A DNA stretch of 14,104 bases from Methanosarcinales archaeon (GCA_025464585.1 JAODGL010000023.1:1-14104); one strand, 5' to 3'; counted from the stretch's first letter, positions 5,915 through 12,775 are shown. Translations and numbers: made by a program. Notes: a model not told the origin generated them from the letters alone.

Positions 5915-6650
5915 GCTAAAAAAGGTGAAATTGAACAAGCCTGTGATGGTAGAGGGGCTGCCGGGAGTAGGAAACGTAGGGAAATTGGTTGCTGAGCATC
6001 TGATACAGGAGCTGGATGCCGAAAAGATAGTTGAGATATATTCGTGGCATTTTCCACCGCAAGTATTGGTAAATAGCAACGGGACAGTTCGTTTATGTAA
6101 AAATGAACTATATGCATGGAAATCAAAGAAGCATGATTTATTGATTGTCAGCGGTGACCAGCAGAGCGTTACGAATGAGGGGCATTATCTCATTGCTGAG
6201 AAGCTACTTGACCTCGCACAGCAATATGATGTCTCCCGCATCTATACCCTGGGCGGATATGGTATAGGACAGCTTGTAGAGCGGCAAACGGTGCTTGGAG
6301 CTGCAAATGAAGCCAAACTTGTGGAGGAGATGAAGAAATACGGCGTGGAATTCCGTGAGGAAGAGCCGGGAGGGAGCATAGTAGGAGCGTCAGGGCTTTT
6401 ATTAGGTCTCGGAAAAATGAGAGGTATCCCTGCAATATGTTTACTGGGTCTTACCTCTGGATACCTGGTGGACCCAAAGAGCGCACAAGCAGTGCTCAAA
6501 ATCCTGTCTCAAGTATTAAATCTCGAAGTAGACATGCAGGCTTTGGAAGAGCGCGCAGAGGAGATGGAAAAGGTTGTCGAGCGACTGAAGGAGATGGAGC
6601 AAGCACAGATTCCAAGGCGCCGGGAAGAAGAATTGGGATACATTAGATAA
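5892..6650 (+). CDS. PAC2-family protein (proteasome assembly chaperone-like)
   Basis: A 252-residue protein of the PAC2/PbaB superfamily. The N-terminal VEGLPGVGNVGKLVAEHL (21-38) and the glycine-rich TLGGYGIG and GGSIVGASGLLLGLG blocks are typical of the fold. The last 40 residues are a charged helix (about 212-245) ending GYIR. Relatives in archaea bind or assemble the 20S proteasome through their C-terminal tails. The tail here is not a strict HbYX motif, because the tyrosine is third from the end rather than second. Its gene start lies inside nop10, and it is the last gene of the plus-strand cluster. Confidence 0.88.
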   Translation: MEEIEVHELKKVKLNKPVMVEGLPGVGNVGKLVAEHLIQELDAEKIVEIYSWHFPPQVLVNSNGTVRLCKNELYAWKSKKHDLLIVSGDQQSVTNEGHYLIAEKLLDLAQQYDVSRIYTLGGYGIGQLVERQTVLGAANEAKLVEEMKKYGVEFREEEPGGSIVGASGLLLGLGKMRGIPAICLLGLTSGYLVDPKSAQAVLKILSQVLNLEVDMQALEERAEEMEKVVERLKEMEQAQIPRRREEELGYIR

Positions 6651-6651
6651 T

Positions 6652-6761
6652 AAATATCAAATCCCAAGCACTAAACAAATCCAAATATCCAAACCCAAAA
6701 ATCAAAACAAAAAGTTTGTTTTGTCATTTGGGATTTGAGTATTGTTTGGGATTTGAGATTT
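6652..6761. repeat. Imperfect long inverted repeat between convergent genes
   Basis: AAATATCAAATCCCAA (6652-6667) pairs with TTGGGATTTGAGATTT (6746-6761), 15 of 16 bases. The inner parts pair loosely, with CAAAACAAA opposite TTTGTTTTG near the apex. The right arm holds two direct copies of TTTGGGATTTGAG (6727-6739 and 6745-6757) at an 18-nt period. It fills the gap between the PAC2 stop and the dnaG stop. It could act as a two-way terminator or be a small non-autonomous repeat element. Its simple CAAATCC/GGATTTG vocabulary resembles repeats dispersed in some other genomes. Confidence 0.6.
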
Positions 6762-6765
6762 TCCA

Positions 6766-7968
6766 TTAGGCGGAGTCCGCTGTTAGTACCTTCAGGGATG
6801 CAGGCATTTTAACTACGTCCCCCATTTTTATCCCCACCACGTAATCTAAATCCTTCTCTTTCGCGAGGTCCACTATTCGCTGTGTTACCACGCCATCAAA
6901 TACCACGCTATTCGCGGGCTCCGTCGTTTCTTTCAATTCTTTCGCCAGTTCTCTTACTGTGGTCTCTTTTACTATATTCCTCCCCTTGTCTAACAGCCGT
7001 GCCTTAAAGGTGCCCTTGAGTTCTTGCAAGTGCGTCTCAAAGGGATTTAGACTTTTTTCCCTTTCCGCTTCCACTTCCTCTTCCTTTACCCTGGTACCCC
7101 TCCTTTGTATTATTCTGGGCTGCTGCTCTTGTCCTTGCTCTTGCTCTTTTTTCAGCTTGATGTATTCCTGCTGCTCTACGGGCATTTTATTATGCAACGC
7201 CTTTGATATCTCCTTGTATGTCATATCCTCCACACTTCTTCCTTCTGGCGCGAGCGCGATGTAATCAACGTCAGCGACTTGCAAAAGCTCCTTTAATATG
7301 AGCTCGCCACCTCTATCACCATCGAAGAAAGCTGTAACGGTCTTTCTCTTGCTCAGCTTGGTTATTGCAGGAGATATATTTGTCCCTTCTACGGCTATTG
7401 TATTTTTTATCCCATATTTAAGCAGATTTAACACGTCTGCTCTACCCTCTACGATCAATATTGCATCCGAGCTTTCTATGTTGGGTCCCGCAGGTAAGCC
7501 CTTGTAACTACTTATCTCTGCCATCCTCACTGCCTGCTTCACTTCGTCCACCATCATCTCACTATCTATGCCCTTCTCGATCGCTTCGTGCATTAGCTGT
7601 TTCGCTCGCTCTGTTATCCGCCTTCTCTTCGTCGCCCTTATATCCTCTACCTTCGTAACCTCTACGTGCGCAATACACGGACCTACTCTATCTATCGTCT
7701 CTAAGGAAGCAGCCAGTATTGCGGTTTCTACTTTATCTAAGCCCGAAGGAATGAGTATTTCTCCACTTGATTTCCCGCTCTTCGACTCTATATTCACTTC
7801 TATTCTGCCTATCCGGCTGCTCTTCTGCAAGTCCCTCAGGTCCAACTCTTCGCCCAGCAAACCTTCTGTTTGACCAAATATTGCACCCACCACATCGGAT
7901 TTTTCAACAAAACCTTCAGCTGTGATGTTAGCATGAACCACATATTTCGTTGTATCTATATCATGCAT
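6766..7968 (-). CDS. dnaG: Archaeal DnaG (Toprim-domain, bacterial-type primase homologue)
   Basis: A 400-residue archaeal DnaG. The N-terminus DTTKYVVHANITAEGF and the VVGAIFGQTEGLLGEELDL block (26-44) are specific to the archaeal family. The Toprim domain spans about 168-255, with E174 in LIVEGRADVL and D216/D218 in FFDGDRGG. A Gln/Glu-rich linker (about 264-305) leads to a C-terminal domain. In archaea this protein is mainly part of the RNA exosome and helps A-rich RNA turnover; primase activity in vitro is reported for some members. I chose the ATG at 7968 because GGAGGGT ends 6 nt before it. The frame extends to a GTG at 8022, adding 18 unconserved residues. Confidence 0.93.
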   Translation of the reverse strand: MHDIDTTKYVVHANITAEGFVEKSDVVGAIFGQTEGLLGEELDLRDLQKSSRIGRIEVNIESKSGKSSGEILIPSGLDKVETAILAASLETIDRVGPCIAHVEVTKVEDIRATKRRRITERAKQLMHEAIEKGIDSEMMVDEVKQAVRMAEISSYKGLPAGPNIESSDAILIVEGRADVLNLLKYGIKNTIAVEGTNISPAITKLSKRKTVTAFFDGDRGGELILKELLQVADVDYIALAPEGRSVEDMTYKEISKALHNKMPVEQQEYIKLKKEQEQGQEQQPRIIQRRGTRVKEEEVEAEREKSLNPFETHLQELKGTFKARLLDKGRNIVKETTVRELAKELKETTEPANSVVFDGVVTQRIVDLAKEKDLDYVVGIKMGDVVKMPASLKVLTADSA

Positions 7969-8074
7969 TTTATTACCCTCCTCAAAGGCTTCTTCGCCCT
8001 TGTCTTTTAACTTTACCATCACCTCATACCATATCTATCTTTATCCCGGCAGCATAAATTGGTTCTATCAGTTG

Positions 8075-8089
8075 GTATATATATTATAG
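8075..8089 (-). promoter_or_regulatory. TATA-like promoter upstream of dnaG
   Basis: An alternating TA stretch that reads TATAATATATATACC on the minus strand, about 110 nt before the dnaG ATG at 7968. It predicts a leader of about 85 nt. The run is nearly symmetrical and could also serve the plus-strand fragment at 8163. Confidence 0.35.
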
Positions 8090-8162
8090 TAAATGATAAA
8101 AAGATAAAGGTTGATGTGTAGTAACATTTCAAACCGAAAAGTAGAAATAGGGTCCTGTTAAA

Positions 8163-8330
8163 ATGAGCAAATCATCGCCATCTCTTCAAGAATGGAAGGA
8201 TTTATATGAAGCCGCAGTGGAATTCAAGAAAATCCGGTGCTGGAATTGGATGTTGGATTCGGATATATTTGGCGTAAAAAATCCGGCGAATGGTGAGATT
8301 GGCTACTGTTGCGTTTTTTGCTTAGGGTGA
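8163..8330 (+). pseudogene. Truncated 5' end of a conserved protein gene
   Basis: A 55-codon open frame. Its N-terminal pattern is W11-x2-LY, then CWNWM (26-30), DSDIFGV and GEIGYCC (45-51). From memory this matches the first 50 residues of a larger conserved prokaryotic protein of unknown function, in which the GYCC segment continues with a glycine-rich stretch. Here the frame stops four residues after it (CVFCLG-stop). The downstream bases, including a run of seven C at 8334-8340, do not continue the family in the same frame. The simplest reading is a remnant left by a deletion or insertion. A genuine 55-residue cysteine-containing peptide cannot be excluded. Confidence 0.55.
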
Positions 8331-8376
8331 TATCCCCCCCTGAAAGATGGCGAAAAGCGATTAATGTGAAAAACAA

Positions 8377-8450
8377 TGGGCTCGATGCGATTCGAACGCA
8401 TGACCTCCGCCTCGTGAAGGCGGTGTCATAACCAACTAGACCACGAGCCC
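8377..8450 (-). tRNA. tRNA-Val (anticodon CAC)
   Basis: The minus strand folds into a complete cloverleaf: acceptor stem GGGCTCG/CGAGCCC (7 bp), D-arm GTC/GAC with a loop containing GGTT, anticodon stem CCGCC/GGCGG around loop TTCACGA, and T-arm ATGCG/CGCAT around TTCGAAT. The anticodon is CAC, which reads the valine codon GUG. The discriminator base is A. There is no intron, and the CCA end is not encoded. It sits between the broken gene at 8163 and argJ. Confidence 0.95.
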
Positions 8451-8463
8451 TTTACTTTTTCGA

Positions 8464-8478
8464 TTATTATTATATCAT
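8464..8478 (-). promoter_or_regulatory. TATA-like promoter of tRNA-Val
   Basis: On the minus strand this reads GATATAATAATAAT, centred about 20-25 nt upstream of the tRNA 5' end at 8450, the normal spacing for a stable-RNA promoter in archaea. Confidence 0.45.
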
Positions 8479-8483
8479 TGGGT

Positions 8484-8493
8484 GATTTAAACC
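8484..8493 (+). promoter_or_regulatory. Possible TATA element of argJ
   Basis: GATTTAAACC lies about 50 nt before the argJ ATG. It is divergent from the tRNA promoter and close to it. A short AGGA (8533-8536) precedes the ATG at 8540 and may be the ribosome binding site. Confidence 0.35.
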
Positions 8494-8539
8494 TTTTCAT
8501 TTACTTACTTACGTTACAATTGGAATTAAAACAGGAAAA

Positions 8540-9745
8540 ATGGAGTTGGAAAGAGTAGAAGGTGGGCTTTGCGCTGTAAAAGGAGTGAGGGCATACGGGA
8601 TAAAAGAGGGAAAGAATGGGTTGGCATTGATAGAAGGAAAAGGAAAAGCCATTGGCATGTTCACTTCAAATAAAATAAAGGCTGCACCAGTGAGATTTAC
8701 AATGAGGCAGCTCGAAGCGCGGGAAGGAAGGATAAGTGCAATAATTGCAAACAGCGGTTGTGCAAACAGCTTTACCGGCGAGAGAGGAATGCGAAACGCA
8801 GAAAAAATGGCTGAGCTCGCGTCTTCTTCGTTAGGCGTTGATAAAGAAGAGGTTGCTGTTGCGTCTACCGGTCCCATCGGGAAACAGGTGGACATGGGAC
8901 TAATAGAAAAGCAGCTCGGTGAAGTGGCGAAGAGGTTAACTGCTGATGAAGAGGGTAGCATGACCGCGGCGAAGGCTATAATGACCACCGACACCTTCCA
9001 TAAGGAACGGGCAATAAGTATTGGTGCTGGCGATGAAGAACGAGTGATGATAGGGGGAATAGCAAAAGGCTCCGGGATGATATTCCCTCACTTAGGCTTG
9101 TCGAACGCTACAATGCTCTCTTTTATTTATACGGATGTTTCTTTGGATGCAGAAGCGCTGAAAAGATGTTTCAAGGATGCAGTTGACAATTCTTTCAATA
9201 TGATTGTTGTGGACGGGGATATGAGCACGAACGACATGGTATTGCTCGTGTCCACGGGCGGTGGAGGGGAAATAAGCGAAGGTGATTTTAGGGACGGTTT
9301 AAATTTTGTATGCACGGAACTTGCAAAGTTAATCGCGAGGGATGGAGAGGGGGCAACGAAGTTTATCGAGGTAAGGGTAAAAGGAGCAGCATCTGTTGGG
9401 GATGCGAGGGAAATAGCAAAGGCAATAGTGAGGAGTCCGTTAGTGAAGAGTGCCATTTTTGGTGAACGCCCCGACCTTACCTGTGGTCGTATAATAGCTA
9501 CTATCGGAAGCTCCGCCATTGGAGATGTGGATCCGGATAGCATATCTATAAGCATAAAAAGCGAGGGTCATAGGGCGGTTCTGGTAGCGAGGAAGGGTGA
9601 ATTTGTGGACCTGTCAGGGGCAGCAAGAGACATAATGAAGGGTAAAGAGATATTTATTGATGCAGACATGGGGAAGGGAGAAAGAGAAGCGACCGCGTGG
9701 GGATGCGACCTCTCTTATGATTATGTCAAAATAAATGCGGGGTGA
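8540..9745 (+). CDS. argJ: ArgJ, glutamate N-acetyltransferase (arginine biosynthesis)
   Basis: A 401-residue ArgJ of normal length. It moves the acetyl group from N-acetylornithine to glutamate in the cyclic arginine pathway; some members also use acetyl-CoA. Visible motifs are ANSGCANSFTG (70-80), TTDTFHKE (149-156), GGIAKGSGM (172-180), the ATMLSF cleavage block (190-195) with T191 as the autocatalytic nucleophile, and VVDGDMSTNDMV (223-234). The precursor cuts itself before T191 into alpha and beta chains. Between GSGMI and NATML the protein reads FPHLGLS, about four residues longer than the usual APNMATML form. No other arginine gene is adjacent. Confidence 0.95.
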   Translation: MELERVEGGLCAVKGVRAYGIKEGKNGLALIEGKGKAIGMFTSNKIKAAPVRFTMRQLEAREGRISAIIANSGCANSFTGERGMRNAEKMAELASSSLGVDKEEVAVASTGPIGKQVDMGLIEKQLGEVAKRLTADEEGSMTAAKAIMTTDTFHKERAISIGAGDEERVMIGGIAKGSGMIFPHLGLSNATMLSFIYTDVSLDAEALKRCFKDAVDNSFNMIVVDGDMSTNDMVLLVSTGGGGEISEGDFRDGLNFVCTELAKLIARDGEGATKFIEVRVKGAASVGDAREIAKAIVRSPLVKSAIFGERPDLTCGRIIATIGSSAIGDVDPDSISISIKSEGHRAVLVARKGEFVDLSGAARDIMKGKEIFIDADMGKGEREATAWGCDLSYDYVKINAG

Positions 9746-9747
9746 TT

Positions 9748-9945
9748 TTACATTCCATCAATATTTAATGCTAAAAGATGATCAAATACAGCGTTAAATG
9801 TCGTGTACATCATCTTTTTCGGTAGGTGTTCCCATACTTCCATTTTCTTATATTCTCCACTATGCTCTCTTATGAACTCTTCTACCATTAATACGGTATC
9901 CATTCGCGGGTAATGTATTAGTTTTGGTTTACTATCTATCGCCAT
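9748..9945 (-). CDS. Small helix-turn-helix-like archaeal protein
   Basis: A 65-residue protein convergent with argJ, two bases from its stop. The core DTVLMVEEFI...SGEYKKMEVWEHLPKKMMYTTFN resembles, from memory, a widespread small archaeal family predicted to be winged-helix DNA binders. The family usually continues about 10-15 residues further (a hairpin after the last helix); this copy stops at NIDGM, so it may be shortened. I chose the ATG at 9945, preceded at 10 nt by GAGGTG; the frame extends to a GTG at 9963. Its upstream region is the terminal repeat of an IS110-like remnant, which supplies the only TATA-like element. Confidence 0.6.
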   Translation of the reverse strand: MAIDSKPKLIHYPRMDTVLMVEEFIREHSGEYKKMEVWEHLPKKMMYTTFNAVFDHLLALNIDGM

Positions 9946-9960
9946 CTCTGAAAAACACCT

Positions 9961-10076
9961 CACCCTATTTTACTTATACACATCCTGATTTTATTAACTT
10001 TTCTACTTACTTCTTTTTTCCATTCCTCCCTTCAGATTTGTGCATTCGCATCCTTTCCGTGAACCCTATATCTCGA
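9961..10076 (-). repeat. IS110-like terminal repeat, copy 1
   Basis: This stretch aligns end to end with 12605-12729, with scattered substitutions and a few short gaps. The longest identical blocks are CACCCTATTTTACTTATA at the left and a TCCTTTCCGTGAACCCTATATCTC-type block at the right. It lies downstream of the transposase C-terminal remnant on the minus strand, so it is best read as the 3' non-coding end of the element. On the minus strand it ends in TGTATAAGTAAAATAGGGTG, a TATA-like element facing the helix-turn-helix gene. Confidence 0.8.
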
Positions 10077-10159
10077 CATTCATCTCTTCGTGCTCTCCAG
10101 GCACATGGTTACGCGTCGTTAGGGTGGCGCCTCACTCATTTTGGCGATCCTCTAAGGGA

Positions 10160-10441
10160 TCATGAAAAAGAGGAGGCTCTTATTGCCTTATCTTCCTTGT
10201 AGTATTCCCTCTTTGTCAGCATCCAGTAGACTGTTTCAGCCATGAGACGTGCTGCCGCAACGATTGCCACTTTCTCCCCTTTCCTCGCTTTTATCTTATT
10301 GTATTTCCTCTGGAAGCGGTTTGGTTTGGAAGAACGGACTTTCAACACCTCAAGGCAATTATCCAACACCTTCCTTCTCATTGGCTGAAGTTTCACTCCT
10401 CTCAGGAACTCCATCCCTTTCTTTCCAAATACTCGTTTTCG
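10160..10441 (-). pseudogene. IS110-family transposase, C-terminal fragment
   Basis: The open frame runs from just after a stop at 10442 to the TGA at 10160-10162; the first ATG is at 10414, giving 84 residues. The segment RFQRKYNKIKARKGEKVAIV followed by AAARLMAETVYWMLTKREYY is the typical tail of IS110/IS116/IS902 transposases. The RuvC-like DEDD domain and most of the Tnp domain are absent, so it cannot be active. A start at 10414 has no ribosome binding site. The lost start of a matching transposase is found at 12771 on the same strand, beyond the restriction-modification genes. Confidence 0.75.
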
Positions 10442-10444
10442 TCA

Positions 10445-11389
10445 TTATTCACTCGCCTTATTCTGGAAATCAAATAATCTTGGGGCTTTGAACTCTATTA
10501 AAAATTCTCTAATCCGCCTTTCTGCTAATTTTACATATTTTTCGTCTATCTCATATCCCACATAATGCCTGTTTGTTTTTATTGCTGCTATTGCCGCTTG
10601 TCCACTACCGATAAATGGGTCCAAAACAACTTCTCCTTCATAAGTATAAAGTTGAATTAACCTGTAAGGAAGCTCAACAGGGAAGGGTGCTGGATGCCCT
10701 ACTTTATGAGCAGACTCTGCTGGAAATGTCCAAACACTTTTAGTAAATTCAAGAAATTCCTCTTTGGAAATGGTATTTTTTCTCTTATTACTATTTTTTC
10801 TACTAAACGTGCCTTTAGAAAAAACTAAAATGTACTCGTGAACATCCCTTAAAGTTGGATTGGCGGCAGAAAGCCAGCTACCCCATGCTGTTGAGGGGCT
10901 TGCACTTGATGCCTTGTTCCAAATAATCTCTCCTCTCATCAAAAATCCTAAATCAAGCATATCGTTCACTATAAAAGCATGAAGAGGGATATAAGGTTTT
11001 CTTCCTAAATTAGCTATGTTAATGCATGCCCTTCCCCCCAGAACGAGCACTCTGTAAACTTCTCTCCACACCCTTTTTAAGAATCCTAAGTACTCTTCAA
11101 GTGTAAAATCTTCGTCATATTCTTTACCCGCATTATAAGGTGGTGAGGTTACCATCAGATGAACGCTATTGTCAGGCAACTCCTCCATATTTTCAGAAGA
11201 TTTACAAAAGATTTTATCCAAGAGCTGCAAAGGGATAAAATTTTCTACATATCTGACTTTTTGCTCCTTAGGTAACCCTTCGTATAATTTGCTCGTGTAA
11301 AAAGGTGTAGAATCATGATTTATCCTTCCCGGTGAACCAAACGAGCTTGTTTGAGTCCCTCTCTTTCGGCTTTTCCTCGTGCTCATCAT
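10445..11389 (-). CDS. DNA amino-methyltransferase (N4-cytosine or N6-adenine), beta class
   Basis: A 314-residue S-adenosylmethionine-dependent methyltransferase of a type II restriction-modification system. The catalytic motif IV TSPPYN is at 81-86 and the SAM-binding motif I DPFIGSGQAA at 257-266, preceded by HPAPFPVELPYRLI (232-245, motif X). This IV...X-I order is the beta class. The TSPPY form is found in both N4-cytosine and N6-adenine enzymes, so the base cannot be decided here. I chose the ATG at 11389 because it overlaps the endonuclease stop as ATGA; the frame extends to a TTG at 11401. The gene ends next to the IS110 remnant. All motifs are intact. Confidence 0.92.
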   Translation of the reverse strand: MMSTRKSRKRGTQTSSFGSPGRINHDSTPFYTSKLYEGLPKEQKVRYVENFIPLQLLDKIFCKSSENMEELPDNSVHLMVTSPPYNAGKEYDEDFTLEEYLGFLKRVWREVYRVLVLGGRACINIANLGRKPYIPLHAFIVNDMLDLGFLMRGEIIWNKASSASPSTAWGSWLSAANPTLRDVHEYILVFSKGTFSRKNSNKRKNTISKEEFLEFTKSVWTFPAESAHKVGHPAPFPVELPYRLIQLYTYEGEVVLDPFIGSGQAAIAAIKTNRHYVGYEIDEKYVKLAERRIREFLIEFKAPRLFDFQNKASE

Positions 11390-12016
11390 TCTTCCATCCA
11401 ATAATCAACCCATCTTTTGTAGGGCTTGTAATCTATTTCAGCCCGTTGCCAAGTTATTTCGATATTTTTGGTCTCTTCAGCATCAACCAAGCTTCTTAAA
11501 GCTTCTTTGGTAATTTCAACACCTCTTGGATTTGTTCCGGGCTTGGGAAGTTTAATATATCTCTCTTTACCTACATCTTCAAATACTCTCTTCTGAATCT
11601 CTAAGGGTATCCAAAAAGCCTCCAGTGGCACCCCAGTTAATCCGTACAAGCAAAATATCGTAATGAGGATAATAATTTTCACGAAATTTCTCTGCCTTTT
11701 GTGCATCAACAGTCCATATAAGCTTAACGCCACTAAATCCACTACCTGTAATAGTTTTTACCGAAATAGGTTGCGCGAATAGTTTCACATCCACTTCTCG
11801 CTTAGTAATGGGAATTTCTGTCTCTACATTCCTTTCCCCAAATTTATAGATAAGCAAAGCAGCTATTATTCTTTCACGAAGCGAACCGACTTCCATTCCA
11901 ATCTTTCCCGCTCTTGAACTCTCTAATTCTGCAATCCGGAACAAATAAGGCAAACGCCTCTTAATTTTATTTATCAGGTTTTCATCCTCAAATATTTCTA
12001 TCAAACGACTGCTCAT
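11386..12016 (-). pseudogene. ThaI-like type II restriction endonuclease with a one-base frameshift
   Basis: The frame from the ATG at 12016 encodes RLPYLFRIAELESSRAGKIG, then EVDVKLFAQPISVKTITG, a PD-(D/E)xK-like core with D76 and K87. It then shifts in a run of five A (plus strand, 11613-11617) and stops at 11579. The other frame continues the protein without a gap (WIPLEIQKRVFEDVGKERY...PKPGTNPRGVEITKEAL) to a stop at 11386. Removing one base restores a 209-residue protein. From memory it resembles the ThaI (CGCG) restriction enzyme family; the recognition site here is not proven. The start overlaps the previous stop as ATGA, and the restored stop overlaps the methyltransferase start the same way. 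This suggests the full-length frame was recently functional. Confidence 0.75.
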
Positions 12017-12429
12017 GCTCTTCCTCCCGTTATTGGATTCTTTAAGAAAAGAACTGATAATCCCTTTCCAGCTTTGACATAAACCTCCCAAGTGGGCTTC
12101 TCACCCGTTTCAGGTGTAGAGATATGCTTAACCAAACGAATATCGGCATCGGTTAAGCCGTAGATTTGTTTAAGTTCTGCTGCTCGATCCACAGCCCATT
12201 CCTGTTTCTCAAAGACGGTTTCCAGACCCAAGCCTTCTTTCTGATACCGTTCCCGAAGGGCAAAGTCTTCAATAAATCCTCTTGTAACTTCTTTAAATTT
12301 CGAGATGACCTCTTGAGCCAGTGAAGATTCGAGCTGTTGAAATCCTACTCCTGTCTTATATCTTAACAATTCTGAGGTTATTTTATCTGTTTTCCATTTG
12401 TCCGGAGGATATTGCTTACTTTCTTCCAT
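12013..12429 (-). CDS. Unknown 138-residue protein of the restriction-modification module
   Basis: I do not recognise a family. It is a soluble, charged protein, mostly helical by composition up to about residue 105 (for example SSLAQEVISKFKEVTRGFIE and EWAVDRAAELKQIYGLTDADI). A more beta-rich end follows (TWEVYVKAGKGLSVLFLKNP). There is no signal peptide, cysteine cluster or clear helix-turn-helix. It overlaps the gene before it by 14 nt and the endonuclease start by 4 nt, so it is translated as part of the operon. A controller, a specificity helper or an unrelated passenger are all possible. Confidence 0.65.
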   Translation of the reverse strand: MEESKQYPPDKWKTDKITSELLRYKTGVGFQQLESSLAQEVISKFKEVTRGFIEDFALRERYQKEGLGLETVFEKQEWAVDRAAELKQIYGLTDADIRLVKHISTPETGEKPTWEVYVKAGKGLSVLFLKNPITGGRA

Positions 12430-12586
12430 TTAATTTAAAGTCACCTGGGATTTGAATGCGGATTTGGTCAAATCCTATATCTTTAGACCATTCAATGTGA
12501 ATTGGAATATTTTCTCCTGATAGTGCCCATGGTACTATGTACCCTTTTATCCCGGGGATATTACTTTTATCTTGATTTCTCGACAT
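12416..12586 (-). CDS. Small unknown protein, first gene of the restriction-modification module
   Basis: A frame of 56 residues from the ATG at 12586 (other ATGs in frame at 12592 and 12595). The product begins MSRNQDKSNIPGIKGYIVPW and ends IQIPGDFKLNGRK. The pattern NIPIHIEWSKDIGFDQIRIQIP looks like the N-terminal beta strand region of a larger protein, so it could be a shortened copy. It overlaps the 138-residue gene by 14 nt, which supports translation. Its promoter appears to be the IS110-like terminal repeat just upstream. No function can be assigned. Confidence 0.5.
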   Translation of the reverse strand: MSRNQDKSNIPGIKGYIVPWALSGENIPIHIEWSKDIGFDQIRIQIPGDFKLNGRK

Positions 12587-12604
12587 TATCATCATCTTAC
12601 ATCC

Positions 12605-12729
12605 CACCCTATTTTACTTATATATACACATCTTGATTTTATTAACTTACTTCTATTACTTCTTTATTTTCTATCCCTCCCTTCAGATTTATGCTTTCAC
12701 ATCCTTTCCGTGAACCCTATATCTCTCGA
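12605..12729 (-). repeat. IS110-like terminal repeat, copy 2
   Basis: This is the second copy of the repeat at 9961-10076, in the same orientation, about 9 nt longer because of short insertions such as an extra TATA. Here it joins directly to the first 14 codons of an IS110-like transposase, with the junction near 12729. The element has therefore lost its whole middle. Confidence 0.8.
12617..12626 (-). promoter_or_regulatory. Outward TATA element inside the IS repeat, facing the restriction-modification operon
   Basis: On the minus strand this reads TATATATAAG, about 25-30 nt before the first start codons of the operon (12595-12586). The equivalent site in copy 1 (9973-9980) reads TGTATAAG and lies about 30 nt before the helix-turn-helix gene start. 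In both cases the terminal repeat supplies the only good promoter match. Confidence 0.5.
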
Positions 12730-12771
12730 ATAGTAGCTCAGCTTTTTATGTACATCTAACCCTATGTACAT
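12697..12771 (-). pseudogene. IS110-family transposase, N-terminal stub
   Basis: The 24-codon frame starts MYIGLDVHKKLSYY, the typical beginning of IS110 transposases; D6 is the first catalytic acid of the DEDD domain. After about 14 residues it runs into the terminal repeat and stops (RDIGFTERM-stop). An AAGGAGGTG ribosome binding motif ends 4 nt before the ATG. The remainder of a similar transposase lies at 10160-10441. Confidence 0.75.
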
Positions 12772-12775
12772 ATTG

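Larger units (their letters stand above)
9961..10444 (-). mobile_element. IS110-like insertion sequence remnant, 3' half (copy A)
   Basis: The remnant consists of a transposase C-terminal fragment, about 84 nt of non-coding DNA with a small GATCC/GGATC hairpin (10145-10160), and the terminal repeat. The upstream boundary touches the methyltransferase stop codon at 10445. The N-terminal two thirds of the transposase are missing. No target duplication was seen; IS110 elements normally make none. Confidence 0.65.

Noticed and set aside
6636..6650. HbYX proteasome-docking tail in the PAC2 protein
   Set aside because: The tyrosine is third from the end (GYIR), not second, so the strict motif is not met.
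7969..8022. Longer dnaG start at the GTG at 8022
   Set aside because: It adds 18 residues not seen in the family, and the ATG at 7968 has a GGAGGGT at ideal spacing.
8509..8994. 161-codon minus-strand frame opposite argJ
   Set aside because: It lies wholly antisense to a clear ArgJ, is low in complexity (Ser/Pro/Phe rich) and has no family pattern.
12748..12771. Pair of ATGTACAT palindromes as an operator
   Set aside because: Both fall in the transposase start codons (Met-Tyr-Ile and Asp-Val-His-Lys regions), so coding explains them well enough.
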